Positions 1-9,963 of a DNA stretch of 64,000 nucleotides are shown here, in pieces; position 1 is the first letter of the stretch, and each line of letters starts with the position of its first letter. The DNA comes from Sphingorhabdus lutea (GTDB taxonomy: Bacteria; Pseudomonadota; Alphaproteobacteria; Sphingomonadales; Sphingomonadaceae), in the NCBI RefSeq assembly GCF_001889025.1, contig NZ_CP018154.1:2469042-2533041 (forward strand). The letters run 5' to 3'. The position numbers and the translations under genes were made by a program. The notes beneath the pieces were generated by a model. It did not search any database. It was not told the origin of the DNA and worked only from the letters and a program-made list of their open reading frames with translations.

Positions 1-2
1 AT

Positions 3-689
3 GGGGGTAAATTTTATGCCCGCCATTGCTTGGGTTTTGCCCATGCACAGGCATTTCGTTTTAATGAAGCGCTTATAGCCTTTGTCGATGCAGCGCAGCA
101 GGCAGAAAAGGCAAAGGATAAAATTGCCGCGCGTTTTTGGATGCAGGCGGGCAATGCCGCGCTTGCCGATAATCAATTTACACAGGCAATTACCCATATT
201 GATGCGGGATTGGCGCTAGGCACATTAACCTCCCAACAACAGGGCGAGGGACATTTGGACAAGGCACGGGCGCTGGTCATGTTAGAAAATCCAGACGCCG
301 CCAAGGCCGAATTACAAATGGCACAAAAATTGGCCGCCGAAGACCCGCTTATTTGGTTATTATCTGCCACATTGGCGCGGCGTATGGGCGATTTACCCTT
401 GGCCAAGGCGGATATTATTACCGCATCCAAACTTTCCCCCAATGATCCCGCCATCGCGTTAGAAGCGGGCAATATCGCGTTTAGCGTGCATGATTTTGGC
501 GAGGCAAAAACACAATGGCAACAGGCTATCACCCTGCGCCCCAATGGCCGCCATGCCGAAACCGCCAAAGGATATTTGGATCAATTAAACGATGTTCAGG
601 CACCTGAAGCCGCAAGCACTGACGCAAGCGCAAGCGCAGAAGCAGCTCCGAGCTCAGAAGCCTCAAGCGCAGAAGCAGCCACGCCTTAA
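3..689 (+). CDS. TPR-repeat protein, 5' end outside window
   Basis: The reading frame is already open at the window edge and runs without a stop from base 3, so the real start lies upstream; the TTG at base 30 has no special support as a start. The visible 229 residues are paired amphipathic helices of tetratricopeptide type (for example around AGNIAFSVHDFGEAKTQW), an arrangement that usually scaffolds protein-protein contacts. The last 30 residues or so are a low-complexity Ala/Ser/Glu tail. No catalytic motif is visible and the partner is unknown. Its TAA stop shares bases with the stop of the convergent SIMPL gene. Confidence 0.75.
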   Translation, partial: GGKFYARHCLGFAHAQAFRFNEALIAFVDAAQQAEKAKDKIAARFWMQAGNAALADNQFTQAITHIDAGLALGTLTSQQQGEGHLDKARALVMLENPDAAKAELQMAQKLAAEDPLIWLLSATLARRMGDLPLAKADIITASKLSPNDPAIALEAGNIAFSVHDFGEAKTQWQQAITLRPNGRHAETAKGYLDQLNDVQAPEAASTDASASAEAAPSSEASSAEAATP

Positions 690-1468
690 TCCAAATTATA
701 TTGCACCGTGGTGACCACGCGCACCTTTTTATATGGTGTGTCCGTCACGCCCCAACCGCCATCATCACCATCGCGGCTTGTCACCTCAAAATATCCTTGC
801 GTTGCCGATTGAATTGCGCCGACATCGGTGCCGCTATCCTTGGCAAATTGTTCGGCCGATTTACGCGCATCCATGGTAGCCTTGGCAATCATTTCGGGTT
901 TTATATCGTTCAACTTGGTAAAGCTATATGACATGCCCGAACCATCCTCTAACACCACGCCCCTTTTGACCAGATCAAATTGACGTTTTACCGCGGCCTG
1001 TGCCTTTTTTATATCGGTCGTTCGCAGCGACAAACGCTGTCTTATCGTAAATGTCTGCACACCATCATTGCTATATTGCGATACATTCACCCCCGTGGGT
1101 TGCAGGGCATCCCCATCAAAGCCAACTTCCTTAAAAAATGCACTTATCGCCTGTGTGTCACGGTCCATTGCCGCCTGCGCCGATTGCAAATCATTTGCTT
1201 GCGCGGAATAGGCGATATTCCATGTCGCCAAATCGGCCGTCACCTCTCGTTCATCAAGGCCGCGCACCGTGACCGCACGGTCGCTTTGTTTCATGCGAAC
1301 CAAACCATCGCCCATTAAATATCCACCAATGGCCAATCCTGCGGAAATGATAGCCGCCGCATATAATCCCGACCGACCCCTTAACCTATCATGTTCCCGT
1401 AAATGGCCTTTTTCATTTTTTATATTTTGGCCATTAATTTCATTATCTTCATGTAAATTATCCATCAT
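686..1468 (-). CDS. SIMPL (DUF541) domain protein
   Basis: The protein has a short charged cytoplasmic N-terminus, one membrane segment (AAAIISAGLAIGGYLMGDG) and a periplasmic SIMPL/DUF541 domain starting at VTVRGLDEREVTADLATW. That opening, and the central FTIRQRLSLRT strand, are typical of the family, which has no firmly established enzymatic role. I chose the Met at 1468 because a GGGGATGGGA purine stretch precedes it; the frame stays open further upstream (to 1519) but that part looks non-coding. The gene ends head-on into the TPR gene. Family assignment is good; function is unknown. Confidence 0.75.
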   Translation of the reverse strand: MMDNLHEDNEINGQNIKNEKGHLREHDRLRGRSGLYAAAIISAGLAIGGYLMGDGLVRMKQSDRAVTVRGLDEREVTADLATWNIAYSAQANDLQSAQAAMDRDTQAISAFFKEVGFDGDALQPTGVNVSQYSNDGVQTFTIRQRLSLRTTDIKKAQAAVKRQFDLVKRGVVLEDGSGMSYSFTKLNDIKPEMIAKATMDARKSAEQFAKDSGTDVGAIQSATQGYFEVTSRDGDDGGWGVTDTPYKKVRVVTTVQYNLD

Positions 1469-1624
1469 CCCATCCCCAAAAAAGCGCGAATATCTTCGCC
1501 GATTATTTTTTGCGCCCATCGCCCCTTGCCTTTACGGTCTATCGCCGCCATTTATAGACAAATATCGATAGCATTGGATTATCGCAACCCGCGATGAACC
1601 GTGCCTGAATGGAGATGAACCGTT

Positions 1625-2050
1625 ATGACGATACAATATTTACATACGATGCTGCGGGTGACCGATCCCGAAGCCACCATCAAATTTTTCAATCTATTGG
1701 GGCTGGAGGAGGTTCGCCGATATGACAATGAAAAGGGTCGCTTTACCCTAATCTTCCTTGCCGCGCCCGGACAGGCGGATATTGCCGAGGTTGAATTAAC
1801 CTATAATTGGGATGTTGAGCCCTATGATGGCGGGCGCAATTTTGGTCATTTGGCCTACCGCGTGGATGATATTTACGCGCTATGCCAAAAATTAATGGAT
1901 GCGGGCATCACCATTAACCGCCCGCCGCGCGATGGCCATATGGCATTTGTCCGCACACCCGATAATATTTCGATTGAGCTGTTACAGGCTGGTGACCGCC
2001 TGCCCGTGCAAGAACCATGGGCATCCATGGAAAATATCGGCAGTTGGTAA
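1625..2050 (+). CDS. gloA: Lactoylglutathione lyase (glyoxalase I)
   Basis: Glyoxalase I converts the methylglyoxal-glutathione hemithioacetal to S-lactoylglutathione in the cytosol. The 141-residue protein is a two-module vicinal-oxygen-chelate fold of the usual bacterial length. All four expected metal ligands are visible: His in YLHTMLRV near the start, Glu in IAEVELTYNW, His in FGHLAYRVDD and Glu in ISIELLQ. The substrate-loop residues of the family (RFTLIFL, DPDN-like TPDNISIE) are present. It lies 9 bases before gloB, so the two steps of the pathway are almost certainly co-transcribed. Confidence 0.93.
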   Translation: MTIQYLHTMLRVTDPEATIKFFNLLGLEEVRRYDNEKGRFTLIFLAAPGQADIAEVELTYNWDVEPYDGGRNFGHLAYRVDDIYALCQKLMDAGITINRPPRDGHMAFVRTPDNISIELLQAGDRLPVQEPWASMENIGSW

Positions 2051-2059
2051 GGAAGAACT

Positions 2060-2782
2060 ATGTTAGAAATTATTCGTATCCCTGCATTTGATGATAATTA
2101 TATCTGGATGGTGCACGATGATGAAAGCCGCGAAACCATTGTGGTTGATCCAGGTGACGCCGCCCCCGTTTTGGCAGAGGCAGAGAAACGCGGATGGACC
2201 ATCAACCAAATTTGGAACACCCATTGGCATGGCGACCATATTGGCGGCAATGCAGCGATAAAGGCCGCCACGGGATGCAAAATTTCCGGCCCAAAGGCAG
2301 AGGCCGATAAAATTTCTACGCTGGATGTCCTGTTATCCGAAGGGGATGAAGTGCAAATTGGCACGCATAAAGCCCAGGTGATAGACGTGCCCGCACATAC
2401 GGCGGGGCATATCGCCTTTTATATGGCGGATGATAAGGCCGCCTTTGTGGGGGATACTTTATTTGCCATGGGCTGCGGCCGTTTATTCGAAGGAACGGCG
2501 GCACAAATGCATGATAATATGCAAAAATTATCAAATCTGCCCGATGATGTGGCGGTATATTGCGCCCATGAATATACGCTGTCCAATGCGAAATTTGCAA
2601 TAACGGTTGAGCCGGAAAATGCTGCTTTAATTACCAGATTGGCCGATGTTGAAAGCGCACGGGCAAATAATATTCCCACCATTCCCACCAATATCGGATT
2701 GGAAAAGGCAACCAACCCATTTATGCGCGCGATCAGCGCGGAAAAACTGGCCGAGATTAGAACCGCAAAGGATAACTTCTAA
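2060..2782 (+). CDS. gloB: Hydroxyacylglutathione hydrolase (glyoxalase II)
   Basis: Glyoxalase II hydrolyses S-lactoylglutathione to D-lactate and regenerates glutathione, completing the pathway begun by gloA just upstream. The 240-residue protein is a metallo-beta-lactamase fold with the binuclear metal motif THWHGDHIGG near residue 54, His in VPAHTAGHI, bridging Asp in VGDTLFAMGCGRLFEG and His in YCAHEYTLSN. The C-terminal segment with NPFMRA is the HAGH C-terminal extension that distinguishes true glyoxalase II from other family members. A GGAAGAAC ribosome site sits before the ATG. Confidence 0.94.
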   Translation: MLEIIRIPAFDDNYIWMVHDDESRETIVVDPGDAAPVLAEAEKRGWTINQIWNTHWHGDHIGGNAAIKAATGCKISGPKAEADKISTLDVLLSEGDEVQIGTHKAQVIDVPAHTAGHIAFYMADDKAAFVGDTLFAMGCGRLFEGTAAQMHDNMQKLSNLPDDVAVYCAHEYTLSNAKFAITVEPENAALITRLADVESARANNIPTIPTNIGLEKATNPFMRAISAEKLAEIRTAKDNF

Positions 2783-2840
2783 TCCATCATTTTTTGGTAT
2801 ATAATGGTTTTAGCGGGGGCTGATTAAAGGAGTATCGGAT

Positions 2841-3308
2841 ATGAGAGAGAGAATAGCTTTAACAGCGCCGCAACATTCGGCCACATTAAATTTTGCCAAA
2901 ATCCTGTTGGCGGGTGGGGCGGCATTGCTGCTATCCTCCTGCGCCAGCTATGATAATCAGGAACGTGCGCCCATATCTGAAAAAGATAGCAAGCAATTGG
3001 CCAAATTATTGGATGGTAAGGTGGCGGGCGAACCGATGCGCTGCCTTTCCCATTCACGGACGGGCAATTTTGTCCCGATTAGCGATGATTTATTGTTAAT
3101 TCGCGTTTCAAAAAATCTGGTTTATAAAAATGACTTGCGCGGGCGGTGTAATGGATTGGCCCGTAATTGGGACGTCATTGTCACCAAAAGCTTTGGCAGC
3201 AGCCACTGCCAAGGCGACACCATTAAATTGGTGGATCGGGTGACCGGATTGGAGGGCGGCTTTTGCAGCTTTGGTGAATTCACCCCCTATCGCACGCCCA
3301 AAAAATAG
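2841..3308 (+). CDS. Small predicted lipoprotein (DUF6491-like)
   Basis: The 155-residue protein has a long N-terminal region with a hydrophobic stretch ending in a lipobox, LLLSSCASYD, so it is probably exported and lipidated at that Cys. The mature part contains ISEKDSKQLAKLLDGKVAGEP, a segment I associate with the DUF6491 family seen in sphingomonads, and four further cysteines that could form disulphides. AGGAGTATC precedes the ATG. No function can be stated. It follows gloB by 58 bases but need not belong to that operon. Confidence 0.65.
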   Translation: MRERIALTAPQHSATLNFAKILLAGGAALLLSSCASYDNQERAPISEKDSKQLAKLLDGKVAGEPMRCLSHSRTGNFVPISDDLLLIRVSKNLVYKNDLRGRCNGLARNWDVIVTKSFGSSHCQGDTIKLVDRVTGLEGGFCSFGEFTPYRTPKK

Positions 3309-3357
3309 CATGGGTTCGATTTCCATTTGGTGATTTTCATTTGATAATTTTCATGCA

Positions 3358-3392
3358 AAAAAAAGAGCGGCTACCACCGCTCTTTTTCTTTA
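3358..3392. terminator. Bidirectional intrinsic terminator between lipoprotein gene and pal
   Basis: The inverted repeat GAGCGG-CTACCA-CCGCTC (3365-3382) has a T run on its right and an A run on its left. It can therefore end transcripts from both convergent genes, the lipoprotein gene on plus and the tol-pal series on minus. Confidence 0.8.
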
Positions 3393-3435
3393 TTATCATC
3401 AGCCAACATATATTATGCGGGCATATTATGTAAAT

Positions 3436-3966
3436 TTATTGAACGGTAACCGTCACCGCACGGCGGTTTTGCGCCCATGCCTGCTCATCCGATCCCAATG
3501 CCTGCGGCCTTTCTTTGCCATAGCTGATGGTGCGAATACGCGAAGCATTAACGCCCAAGGAAATCAGATAATTTTTCGCTGAATTGGCGCGGCGTTCACC
3601 AAGGGCAAGGTTATAATCACGTGTACCGCGTTCATCGGCATGCCCCTCCACCACAATGGAGACATTGGGATAACGGTTAAGCCATTGCGCCTGGCTTGCC
3701 AATGCGGCCTGATCCTGGCTATCAATATTGAAACGGTCCGTATCAAAAAATATACGGTCGGACATAATGCTGTTCACAAAATCACGTTGTGACCCTGGGA
3801 TGATCACATCCTGCACATTATTATTGTCATTATAACCACTATCTTGGCCATAATTGCTGTTATTTGCATCGGGCAGGTCTGTAATCTCTTTCTTGCCGCA
3901 GGCTGATACAGCCAAAGACGCAGACACCATCATCAATAAAGACATTTTTTTGTTCATCATCATCAT
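3436..3966 (-). CDS. pal: Peptidoglycan-associated lipoprotein Pal
   Basis: Pal anchors the outer membrane to peptidoglycan and is the end point of the Tol-Pal machine. After a signal peptide with lipobox AVSACGKK comes a short Asn/Asp-rich linker and an OmpA-type peptidoglycan-binding domain: DRIFFDTDRFNID, then VEGHADERGTRDYNLALGERR (the Asp and Arg that bind diaminopimelate) and the ending RRAVTVTV. The start at 3966 follows AGGAGTAAGGAA; three further ATG codons follow directly, giving an unusual run of four Met. It is the last gene of the minus-strand series and is followed by a terminator. Confidence 0.93.
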   Translation of the reverse strand: MMMMNKKMSLLMMVSASLAVSACGKKEITDLPDANNSNYGQDSGYNDNNNVQDVIIPGSQRDFVNSIMSDRIFFDTDRFNIDSQDQAALASQAQWLNRYPNVSIVVEGHADERGTRDYNLALGERRANSAKNYLISLGVNASRIRTISYGKERPQALGSDEQAWAQNRRAVTVTVQ

Positions 3967-4013
3967 TTCCTTACTCCTAATATTATTCCCTGTTTTATAC
4001 CATTTTACAATGT

Positions 4014-5417
4014 TTATGGGCGAACGGGGCCCCATGCGGGATCGGAACCATTTTCCGGTGTGGGTAATTGCCGTTCATTTTGTCCAGTAATATCAACCTG
4101 CCAAATGCTGGTTTTACCATTATTCCGCTCTGTGCGGAAAAATTGGATAACCCGCCCATTTGGCGCCCATGTCGGGGCCTCATCTTGCCAGCTATTGGTC
4201 AATAAACGTTCGCGCGTGCCATCGGTGCGCATCGTGCCGACACGAAAATCCCCTGCAATGCGGGTATAGGCGATTAAATCACCGCGCGGCGACCATTCCG
4301 GCGTGGCATAGCGGCCCGAACCGAAACTAATCCTTTTTTGGCCGCTGCCGTCGCTGTTCATCACATAAATTTGTTGATTGCCCGAACGGTCGCTTTCAAA
4401 CACAATTTGTTTGCCATCGGGGGAGAAGCTGCCCCCCACATCAATGCCCGGACTGCTGGTCAAGCGAACGGGCGTGCCGCCGGTAACGGGCACTTTATAA
4501 ATGTCGGTATTGCCCGCCACGGCCATGGAATATAATATGGTTTGGCCATCGGGTGACCAACGCGGCGCGAATGTTGGATTATTGCTTTGCACCACCAAAT
4601 TTTGCGTCCCCGATTCAATGTCATACACATAAATACGCGGATTACCGTCAACATAGCTTAAATATAAAATTGATTTATAATTTGGCGAAAATCGCGGGGT
4701 CAATGCGGTGGATCGGCCATTGGTGATGAAACGGTGATTTGCCCCGTCACTATCCATAATGGCCAGCCTTTTAACACGGGCATTTTTGGGACCCGTTTCG
4801 GCAATATATGCAATGCGGCTGTCAAAAAATGGCGATTCACCAGTTAATTTTGAATAAATGCTGTCGGCGCATTTATGCGCAGCGCGGCGCCAATCGGCGG
4901 GATCAACCTGAAACCCTTTGCGCGTTACCTCATTTTGAAAGGTCACATCATATAAATAACAACCAATGGTCAATTTGCCATCCGCCTCGGCGCGGATGAA
5001 CCCTTGGATGAGTTGATCGATATTTTTCCCCTGCCAATGGGCAAATTGCGGGCTTGTTACCTCGGCATAGCTTATCGCCTTTACCCCTGCCGGACCAACG
5101 GGTTTGAACAGGCCGCTGGCACGCAGATTGGCGGCTATCACCTCGGATATTTGGCGGCCAAGCATTTCGGTATCACCCGCCGGCGTCGATGATTTTTGCG
5201 GCGTCACCAACGCAGGAATGGCGATGGAGCGGATATTATTTACCTCAGAAATAACTTGCTCTGGCCCGCTTTGCGGTGCGGCGGTGACGGCAGCTTGCGG
5301 TGTTTCCTGCGCCAATGCAGATGATGCAAAAGCAGATGACAAAGCCATAGTTCCTACGCAACATAATGACATTATTTTGCCAATTTTAATAAAGGCCATG
5401 GGGGGGGAGAATGTCAT
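4014..5417 (-). CDS. tolB: Tol-Pal system beta-propeller protein TolB
   Basis: TolB is the periplasmic protein that shuttles between Pal and TolA. The 467-residue product has a signal peptide ending near SSALAQE, an N-terminal alpha/beta domain (about residues 45-190) and a C-terminal six-bladed propeller recognisable by its repeated SPDG-type turns: RWSPDGQTILY, SFSPDGKQIVFES, EWSPRGDLIAYT and TWAPNGRVIQF. AAGGAAAAA precedes the ATG at 5417. It lies between tolA and pal as expected. Confidence 0.94.
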   Translation of the reverse strand: MTFSPPMAFIKIGKIMSLCCVGTMALSSAFASSALAQETPQAAVTAAPQSGPEQVISEVNNIRSIAIPALVTPQKSSTPAGDTEMLGRQISEVIAANLRASGLFKPVGPAGVKAISYAEVTSPQFAHWQGKNIDQLIQGFIRAEADGKLTIGCYLYDVTFQNEVTRKGFQVDPADWRRAAHKCADSIYSKLTGESPFFDSRIAYIAETGPKNARVKRLAIMDSDGANHRFITNGRSTALTPRFSPNYKSILYLSYVDGNPRIYVYDIESGTQNLVVQSNNPTFAPRWSPDGQTILYSMAVAGNTDIYKVPVTGGTPVRLTSSPGIDVGGSFSPDGKQIVFESDRSGNQQIYVMNSDGSGQKRISFGSGRYATPEWSPRGDLIAYTRIAGDFRVGTMRTDGTRERLLTNSWQDEAPTWAPNGRVIQFFRTERNNGKTSIWQVDITGQNERQLPTPENGSDPAWGPVRP

Positions 5418-5442
5418 AACTTATTTTTCCTTAAATTTATGC

Positions 5443-6408
5443 TCATCTTATCTTAAACTCCATTGGCCAATTTTTCCAAACATCATATCCATCGGCGGGC
5501 AAATTGGCAAATGGCGCGGCTTTTCTTATCGCCTTTAACGCGCAATCACGGTGAATGGGGGCCTGCCCCCTATTACTGGCATTTATGCCTCTTTGGGACA
5601 CATTGCCAATTGAACTTAAACTACCGTCACGGTTTAATGATAATGTAGCCGATGTGATAATTTCATCCACATCAATTCCCGATGGCGCACATTGACGGAA
5701 AAATGGCTCAATCTCATTTTTCAAGCTGACCGTCACGGCGGACCTTACCTGTGCGGCGCTTTGCCCGCTGCTACCGCTTTTGGTGCCGCTGCCGCTTGAT
5801 TTGCCCGATTTGTTAATTGCATCTTCAAACCCCTTGGAAAATCCGGGCGATTTATTGCTGTTTGCCCCGCTATTGGATGCAGTTTTTGAATTTGATTTAC
5901 CCGTTGCCGAACCATTATTTTTACCGGCATTTTTTGATGAAGCTGGCGTTGGCTTCGCCGCTGGTTTTGAAGCTGGTTTTGAAACAGGCTTCGCCGCTGG
6001 CTTGCTGGCCTTGGGGGCTGGCTTTGGTTTAGATACTGGTTTTGGCGTTGGTTTTGGGGTGGGCTTTGGTGTCGGTTTTGGGGTGGGCTTTGGCTTTTCA
6101 GTCGCTTCTTTGGGCGTTTTTTTGGGCTCTGGCACATTTGCCGAATCGGCTGCGCTGGCGCTGCTGTCTTGTGCGCTGCTTTCGTCGCTATTCTCGCCGC
6201 TATCTTCACCCTTGGCCGCTGGCGCGGGGTCATCCACAGCATCGGGCGCAGTGCTAATCGGGCCAATATCCCCAACCAAGGATACAGCCATGCTTTGGAC
6301 CGGTTTGGGGGGTTCTGCCTGACCCAACATGGAATATATGCCAATGCCCAGCAATATTCCATGCCCGCCCAGCGCCAATCCAAATCCGGTTTTTTCCGAC
6401 TTATCCAT
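5443..6408 (-). CDS. tolA: TolA-type energy-transducing envelope protein
   Basis: TolA spans the periplasm and carries proton-motive energy from TolQR to TolB-Pal. The product has one N-terminal membrane helix ([18 protein letters not shown]), a long low-complexity Lys/Pro/Ala/Ser region with KPTP repeats (about residues 95-215) that should form the extended periplasmic arm, and a globular C-terminal TonB/TolA-like domain with [11 protein letters not shown] prefer the ATG at 6408 to the upstream GTG at 6414. The name rests mainly on position between tolR and tolB, since the sequence of TolA is poorly conserved. Confidence 0.85.
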   Translation of the reverse strand: MDKSEKTGFGLALGGHGILLGIGIYSMLGQAEPPKPVQSMAVSLVGDIGPISTAPDAVDDPAPAAKGEDSGENSDESSAQDSSASAADSANVPEPKKTPKEATEKPKPTPKPTPKPTPKPTPKPVSKPKPAPKASKPAAKPVSKPASKPAAKPTPASSKNAGKNNGSATGKSNSKTASNSGANSNKSPGFSKGFEDAINKSGKSSGSGTKSGSSGQSAAQVRSAVTVSLKNEIEPFFRQCAPSGIDVDEIITSATLSLNRDGSLSSIGNVSQRGINASNRGQAPIHRDCALKAIRKAAPFANLPADGYDVWKNWPMEFKIR

Positions 6409-6420
6409 TATCACACATCT

Positions 6421-6876
6421 TTATGGCGTCTTTGCTGAACTGGTGGTGACCAGATTCACTTGATTTAACCCTGCATGGTTTAATTCGCCCATTACCGACA
6501 TTATTTGCCCATATTGTATGCTGGTATCCCCGCGCAGCATGATGGATGCGGGGTTTTGCGCGTCCTGATCCTGTGCCAATTGGGCAAGTTTATCGGGCAA
6601 TATGTCCATCGCCACTTCCTCACCATCAACATAAACCAAACCCGCGCTATCCACCGAAATTTCAATCGATTCCTTATCCTGATTTAACGCATTGGCCCTA
6701 CTTTGCGGCAGGTCAAGCGGAACGCCAGTGTTAAGCAGCGGCGCGGTGACCATGAAAATAATCAACAATACCAACATCACATCGACCAAAGGGGTAACGT
6801 TAATTTCTGCCATGGGGGCGCGCCGTGTCGCGCGTCCACGGCGGCCCTTTGCGCCAGATGACATATTCATAGCCAT
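6421..6876 (-). CDS. tolR: Tol-Pal biopolymer transport protein TolR
   Basis: TolR is an ExbD-family inner-membrane protein that with TolQ forms the proton channel of the Tol motor. The 151-residue product has a basic cytoplasmic N-terminus, a single membrane helix beginning [19 protein letters not shown] with the essential membrane Asp in PLVDV, and a periplasmic ExbD domain ending with the usual [11 protein letters not shown]. It starts 3 bases after the tolQ stop, so the two are translationally coupled. Confidence 0.95.
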   Translation of the reverse strand: MAMNMSSGAKGRRGRATRRAPMAEINVTPLVDVMLVLLIIFMVTAPLLNTGVPLDLPQSRANALNQDKESIEISVDSAGLVYVDGEEVAMDILPDKLAQLAQDQDAQNPASIMLRGDTSIQYGQIMSVMGELNHAGLNQVNLVTTSSAKTP

Positions 6877-6879
6877 GGC

Positions 6880-7566
6880 TTAACGCTCCAACTCACGCGA
6901 TAAAGTGCCGTGGAAACCATCGGCAAAACGGCCAAGCCGCGCCTCATGCTGGTTCAAACGGTGCGAAAAACGGTTATAGGCGATAACCGCAGGAATGGCC
7001 GCGAACAAACCAATGGCCGTAGCAAATAACGCCTCTGCAATGCCCGGCGCCACCACGGCAAGCGAGCTATTTTGTTCCGCCGCGATCGCGGAAAAACTAC
7101 GCATAATGCCCCATACAGTGCCGAATAATCCGACAAAGGGCGCAACCGAACCCGTGGTCGCCAAAAAATTTAACCGATTGGCCAATTTGTCAATTTCATG
7201 CGCGATGGACGCATTCATGGCCGTGCCCAAACGCTCCCTTGTGCCCTCACGGTCGATGGTCGCGCCATTGGTTGACCGCCGCCATTCGGCCACACCGGCG
7301 GAAAATACCCGCGCAATGGGCAGGTCGGATTTGCCATGTTCGGCATAATATCCATCAATATCCTTGGTCGCCCAAAATGCCTTTTCAAATGCATCGCTTT
7401 TTTTTCTAATCGACCCCATTTTCATGATGAAGGACGCGATGATCGTCCAACTCCATAAACTGGCCAATAACAACCCAATCATCACGCCCTTTACAATCCA
7501 ATCGGCCTGTAAAAATAAATGAACGGGGGAAAATGTCGCCGCTGCCGCAAGGAAATTTACTGTCAT
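6880..7566 (-). CDS. tolQ: Tol-Pal proton channel protein TolQ
   Basis: TolQ is the MotA/TolQ/ExbB-family subunit that surrounds TolR in the inner membrane. The 228-residue protein shows the expected three membrane helices: one near residues 25-45 and a pair in the C-terminal half, the first starting [20 protein letters not shown] and the second around [19 protein letters not shown], which is the family signature. Length is normal. No strong ribosome site is visible before the ATG. It lies 45 bases after ybgC. Confidence 0.95.
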   Translation of the reverse strand: MTVNFLAAAATFSPVHLFLQADWIVKGVMIGLLLASLWSWTIIASFIMKMGSIRKKSDAFEKAFWATKDIDGYYAEHGKSDLPIARVFSAGVAEWRRSTNGATIDREGTRERLGTAMNASIAHEIDKLANRLNFLATTGSVAPFVGLFGTVWGIMRSFSAIAAEQNSSLAVVAPGIAEALFATAIGLFAAIPAVIAYNRFSHRLNQHEARLGRFADGFHGTLSRELER

Positions 7567-7611
7567 TTCAAATCATACTTTCACTATATTTTTTCTTAAT
7601 CACCATTTTGC

Positions 7612-8067
7612 CTATGCTGCAATCTGGTTAAATTTTTTAATCCAATGTGCTGGCTGCCTTGCCGGACGGCCACCCGGTGCAACAAATGCTGCACGAACCT
7701 GCGCGGACAGTAAAAGCGTTTCATTCCTGAATATTTGCTGACTAATATGAACGCTTGCCCCGCCAACCTTTTCAACACATGATTGCACGACCAAGGCATC
7801 ATCAAAATGTGCAGGGGCGTGAAATTTCATGTCCATCGCGCTAACCGCATATGCGCCAAGCCCCTGCGCGAATGCCGCCGCCTGATCAATATCCGCACGT
7901 GCCAACATGTCGGACCGTGCGCGTTCCATAAAATGCAAATATCGGGCATGATAAACCACACCGGAAAAATCCGTATCCTCAAAATAAACGCGGAGTGCAA
8001 AAATATGCGTTTGAACACCGTCAATTTCGGTAAAATGTCCCTGATATGGTTGGTTGGAGGTAATCAT
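7612..8067 (-). CDS. ybgC: Tol-Pal-associated acyl-CoA thioesterase YbgC
   Basis: YbgC is a hot-dog-fold thioesterase that hydrolyses acyl-CoA and is almost always encoded at the head of the tol-pal operon; its link to envelope constriction is not well understood. The 151-residue product carries the family active site VYFEDTDFSGVVYHARYLHF, with the catalytic Asp in DTDFSG and the VVYHARY motif. It lies directly before tolQ and 98 bases after ruvB, where a promoter for the tol genes could sit. Confidence 0.92.
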   Translation of the reverse strand: MITSNQPYQGHFTEIDGVQTHIFALRVYFEDTDFSGVVYHARYLHFMERARSDMLARADIDQAAAFAQGLGAYAVSAMDMKFHAPAHFDDALVVQSCVEKVGGASVHISQQIFRNETLLLSAQVRAAFVAPGGRPARQPAHWIKKFNQIAA

Positions 8068-8165
8068 AAATCATGAATAGCCGAGCAAGCCTATGAACAA
8101 AAGGGGCAATAAACGCCTTATGGGCATTTTATCCCTATTATGACTCATTTGACCGCCCAATTTTC

Positions 8166-9194
8166 CTATTTATCAAATAAATCGGGGGTATTTTCCTTGG
8201 TCACAGGCGGGGTTAGGCCCAAATGTTTCCATGCACGGTCATTTAAACAACGCCCCCTTGCGGTGCGCGCGATAAGGCCCAATTGGATTAAATAGGGTTC
8301 AATCACTTCCTCCACCGTATCGCGCGGTTCGGAAAGACCCGCCGCCAATGTTTCCACGCCAACCGGACCGCCCTTATAAATATCGGCAATCATCATCAAA
8401 TATCGCCTGTCCATTAAATCAAGGCCAAGCGCATCAATTTCCAAACGGGTGAGCGCATCATCGGCCACCGCCTTATCAACAATGGCCGCGCCCGCCACAT
8501 TGGCAAAATCCCGCACACGGCGCAGCAGCCGCCCCGCCACACGCGGCGTGCCCCGCGCACGGCGGGCAATTTCCATCGCGCCATCGGGTGAAATATTCAA
8601 ATTTAACAAATGTGCTGCGCGGCGAACAACCAATTCAAGTTCATCATGCGTATAAAAATTTAATCGTATCGGAATGCCAAATCGGTCGCGCAATGGCGTG
8701 GTGAGCAGCCCCTGACGCGTGGTCGCCCCCACCAATGTAAATTTGGGCAGGTCAATCCGCACGCTACGCGCCGCCGGACCTTCACCTATCATAATGTCAA
8801 GCACGCGGTCCTCCATGGCGGGGTATAATACCTCCTCCACCACGGGGTTAAGACGGTGGATTTCATCAATGAACAGGACATCGCCATCCTCTAAATTGGT
8901 AAGAAGCGCCGCCAAATCGCCCGATTTTGTGATCACCGGACCGGATGTGGCGCGAAACCCCGCGCCCATTTCGGCGGCCATAATTTGCGCCAATGTGGTC
9001 TTTCCCAATCCGGGCGGGCCAAAAAATAACACATGGTCCAACGCATCGCCGCGCAATTTTGCCGCCTCAATAAAAATACGTAAATTATCGCGCGCGCCCT
9101 CTTGCCCAATAAATTCAGACAGGCTTTTGGGCCGCAATGCCGCATCAATATCTTCGGGCCTTTTTTGGGCGGCAGTTAAGCGATTTTCATCCAT
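8166..9194 (-). CDS. ruvB: Holliday junction branch-migration helicase RuvB
   Basis: RuvB is the hexameric AAA+ motor that drives branch migration at Holliday junctions together with RuvA. The 342-residue product has the RuvB opening [18 protein letters not shown], Walker [14 protein letters not shown], Walker [11 protein letters not shown], sensor 1 VGATTR with [12 protein letters not shown], and the C-terminal winged helix ending in the GRCL-W-HLG pattern. Length is typical. The ATG overlaps the ruvA stop by one base. Confidence 0.97.
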   Translation of the reverse strand: MDENRLTAAQKRPEDIDAALRPKSLSEFIGQEGARDNLRIFIEAAKLRGDALDHVLFFGPPGLGKTTLAQIMAAEMGAGFRATSGPVITKSGDLAALLTNLEDGDVLFIDEIHRLNPVVEEVLYPAMEDRVLDIMIGEGPAARSVRIDLPKFTLVGATTRQGLLTTPLRDRFGIPIRLNFYTHDELELVVRRAAHLLNLNISPDGAMEIARRARGTPRVAGRLLRRVRDFANVAGAAIVDKAVADDALTRLEIDALGLDLMDRRYLMMIADIYKGGPVGVETLAAGLSEPRDTVEEVIEPYLIQLGLIARTARGRCLNDRAWKHLGLTPPVTKENTPDLFDK

Positions 9195-9829
9195 TATTTA
9201 CCCGCCTTTTTCAATGCGGTGCGAACCAATATATCCAAACTTGTATCCTTGCCCACTTCATCAATTGCCGCGCTGACCGCTTGTGACGCCTCGGCTGGTT
9301 TAAAGCCAAGACCGGTTAAAGCCTGCACCGCATCCTTGCTATGCGAATTGATGCCCGCTGCAATATTTCCGGACGCCGCCACTGCGCCGCCACCTGCCGC
9401 GCCGCCAAATCCGCCAATTCCGGCCATTGCGCCCACCTTATCCGACAATTCATTGACAATCCGGCTGGCCAATTTTGGCCCAACCCCATTGGACCGCGCG
9501 ACCATCGCGCTATCCCCGCTGCCAATGGCCAACATCAATTCATCCGCATCCAATGCCGATAATATGGCAAGTGCTACCTTGCCCCCCACCCCCTGCACAC
9601 TGTTTAATAATTTATACCAATCCCGCTCTGCCTTGGTCGCAAAGCCAATAAGGCGCTGGTCATTCTCGCTCACCTGCATATGGGTGTGGATGGTCGCAAA
9701 TTCGCCCACCGCACCAATGGCGGATAATGTGCGCGCCGAACAATGGACCAAATAACCCACGCCGTTCACATCAATCACCAAATTATCGGTGCTGGTTTCC
9801 TCTACCCTGCCTTTTAAATTTGCAATCAT
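9194..9829 (-). CDS. ruvA: Holliday junction-binding protein RuvA
   Basis: RuvA forms the tetramer that grips the Holliday junction and recruits RuvB. The start at 9829 gives the canonical N-terminus [11 protein letters not shown]; the longer frame from a TTG at 9862 adds an unrelated leader. Domain I is an OB fold (residues 1-63), domain II has the helix-hairpin-helix pair [16 protein letters not shown] and [16 protein letters not shown], and a Gly/Ala-rich linker leads to the C-terminal RuvB-binding domain ([16 protein letters not shown]). It is coupled to ruvB by a 1-base overlap. Confidence 0.96.
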   Translation of the reverse strand: MIANLKGRVEETSTDNLVIDVNGVGYLVHCSARTLSAIGAVGEFATIHTHMQVSENDQRLIGFATKAERDWYKLLNSVQGVGGKVALAILSALDADELMLAIGSGDSAMVARSNGVGPKLASRIVNELSDKVGAMAGIGGFGGAAGGGAVAASGNIAAGINSHSKDAVQALTGLGFKPAEASQAVSAAIDEVGKDTSLDILVRTALKKAGK

Positions 9830-9963
9830 ATATAGTGACCCCTTGGCCAAAGGGCGTAACAATGTTTCCCTTTTGTTTCCATCATTATTTATTAAAATGG
9901 GGAAATATTTTGTAACTTATTTATGATGTGGGTTAATATAATGCGCAATATTTGCGGCAAGCA

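Noticed and set aside
6000..6100. Repeated GGTTTTGG-like units that look CRISPR- or microsatellite-like
   Set aside because: They are the KPTP codon repeats of the TolA linker, with no spacers.
5780..6322. Gly/Phe/Val-rich frame on the plus strand
   Set aside because: It is antisense to the Lys/Pro/Ala repeats of tolA; no signal peptide or ribosome site supports it.
9830..9862. 11-codon extension of ruvA from a TTG
   Set aside because: The canonical RuvA start MIANLKG is encoded by the ATG at 9829.
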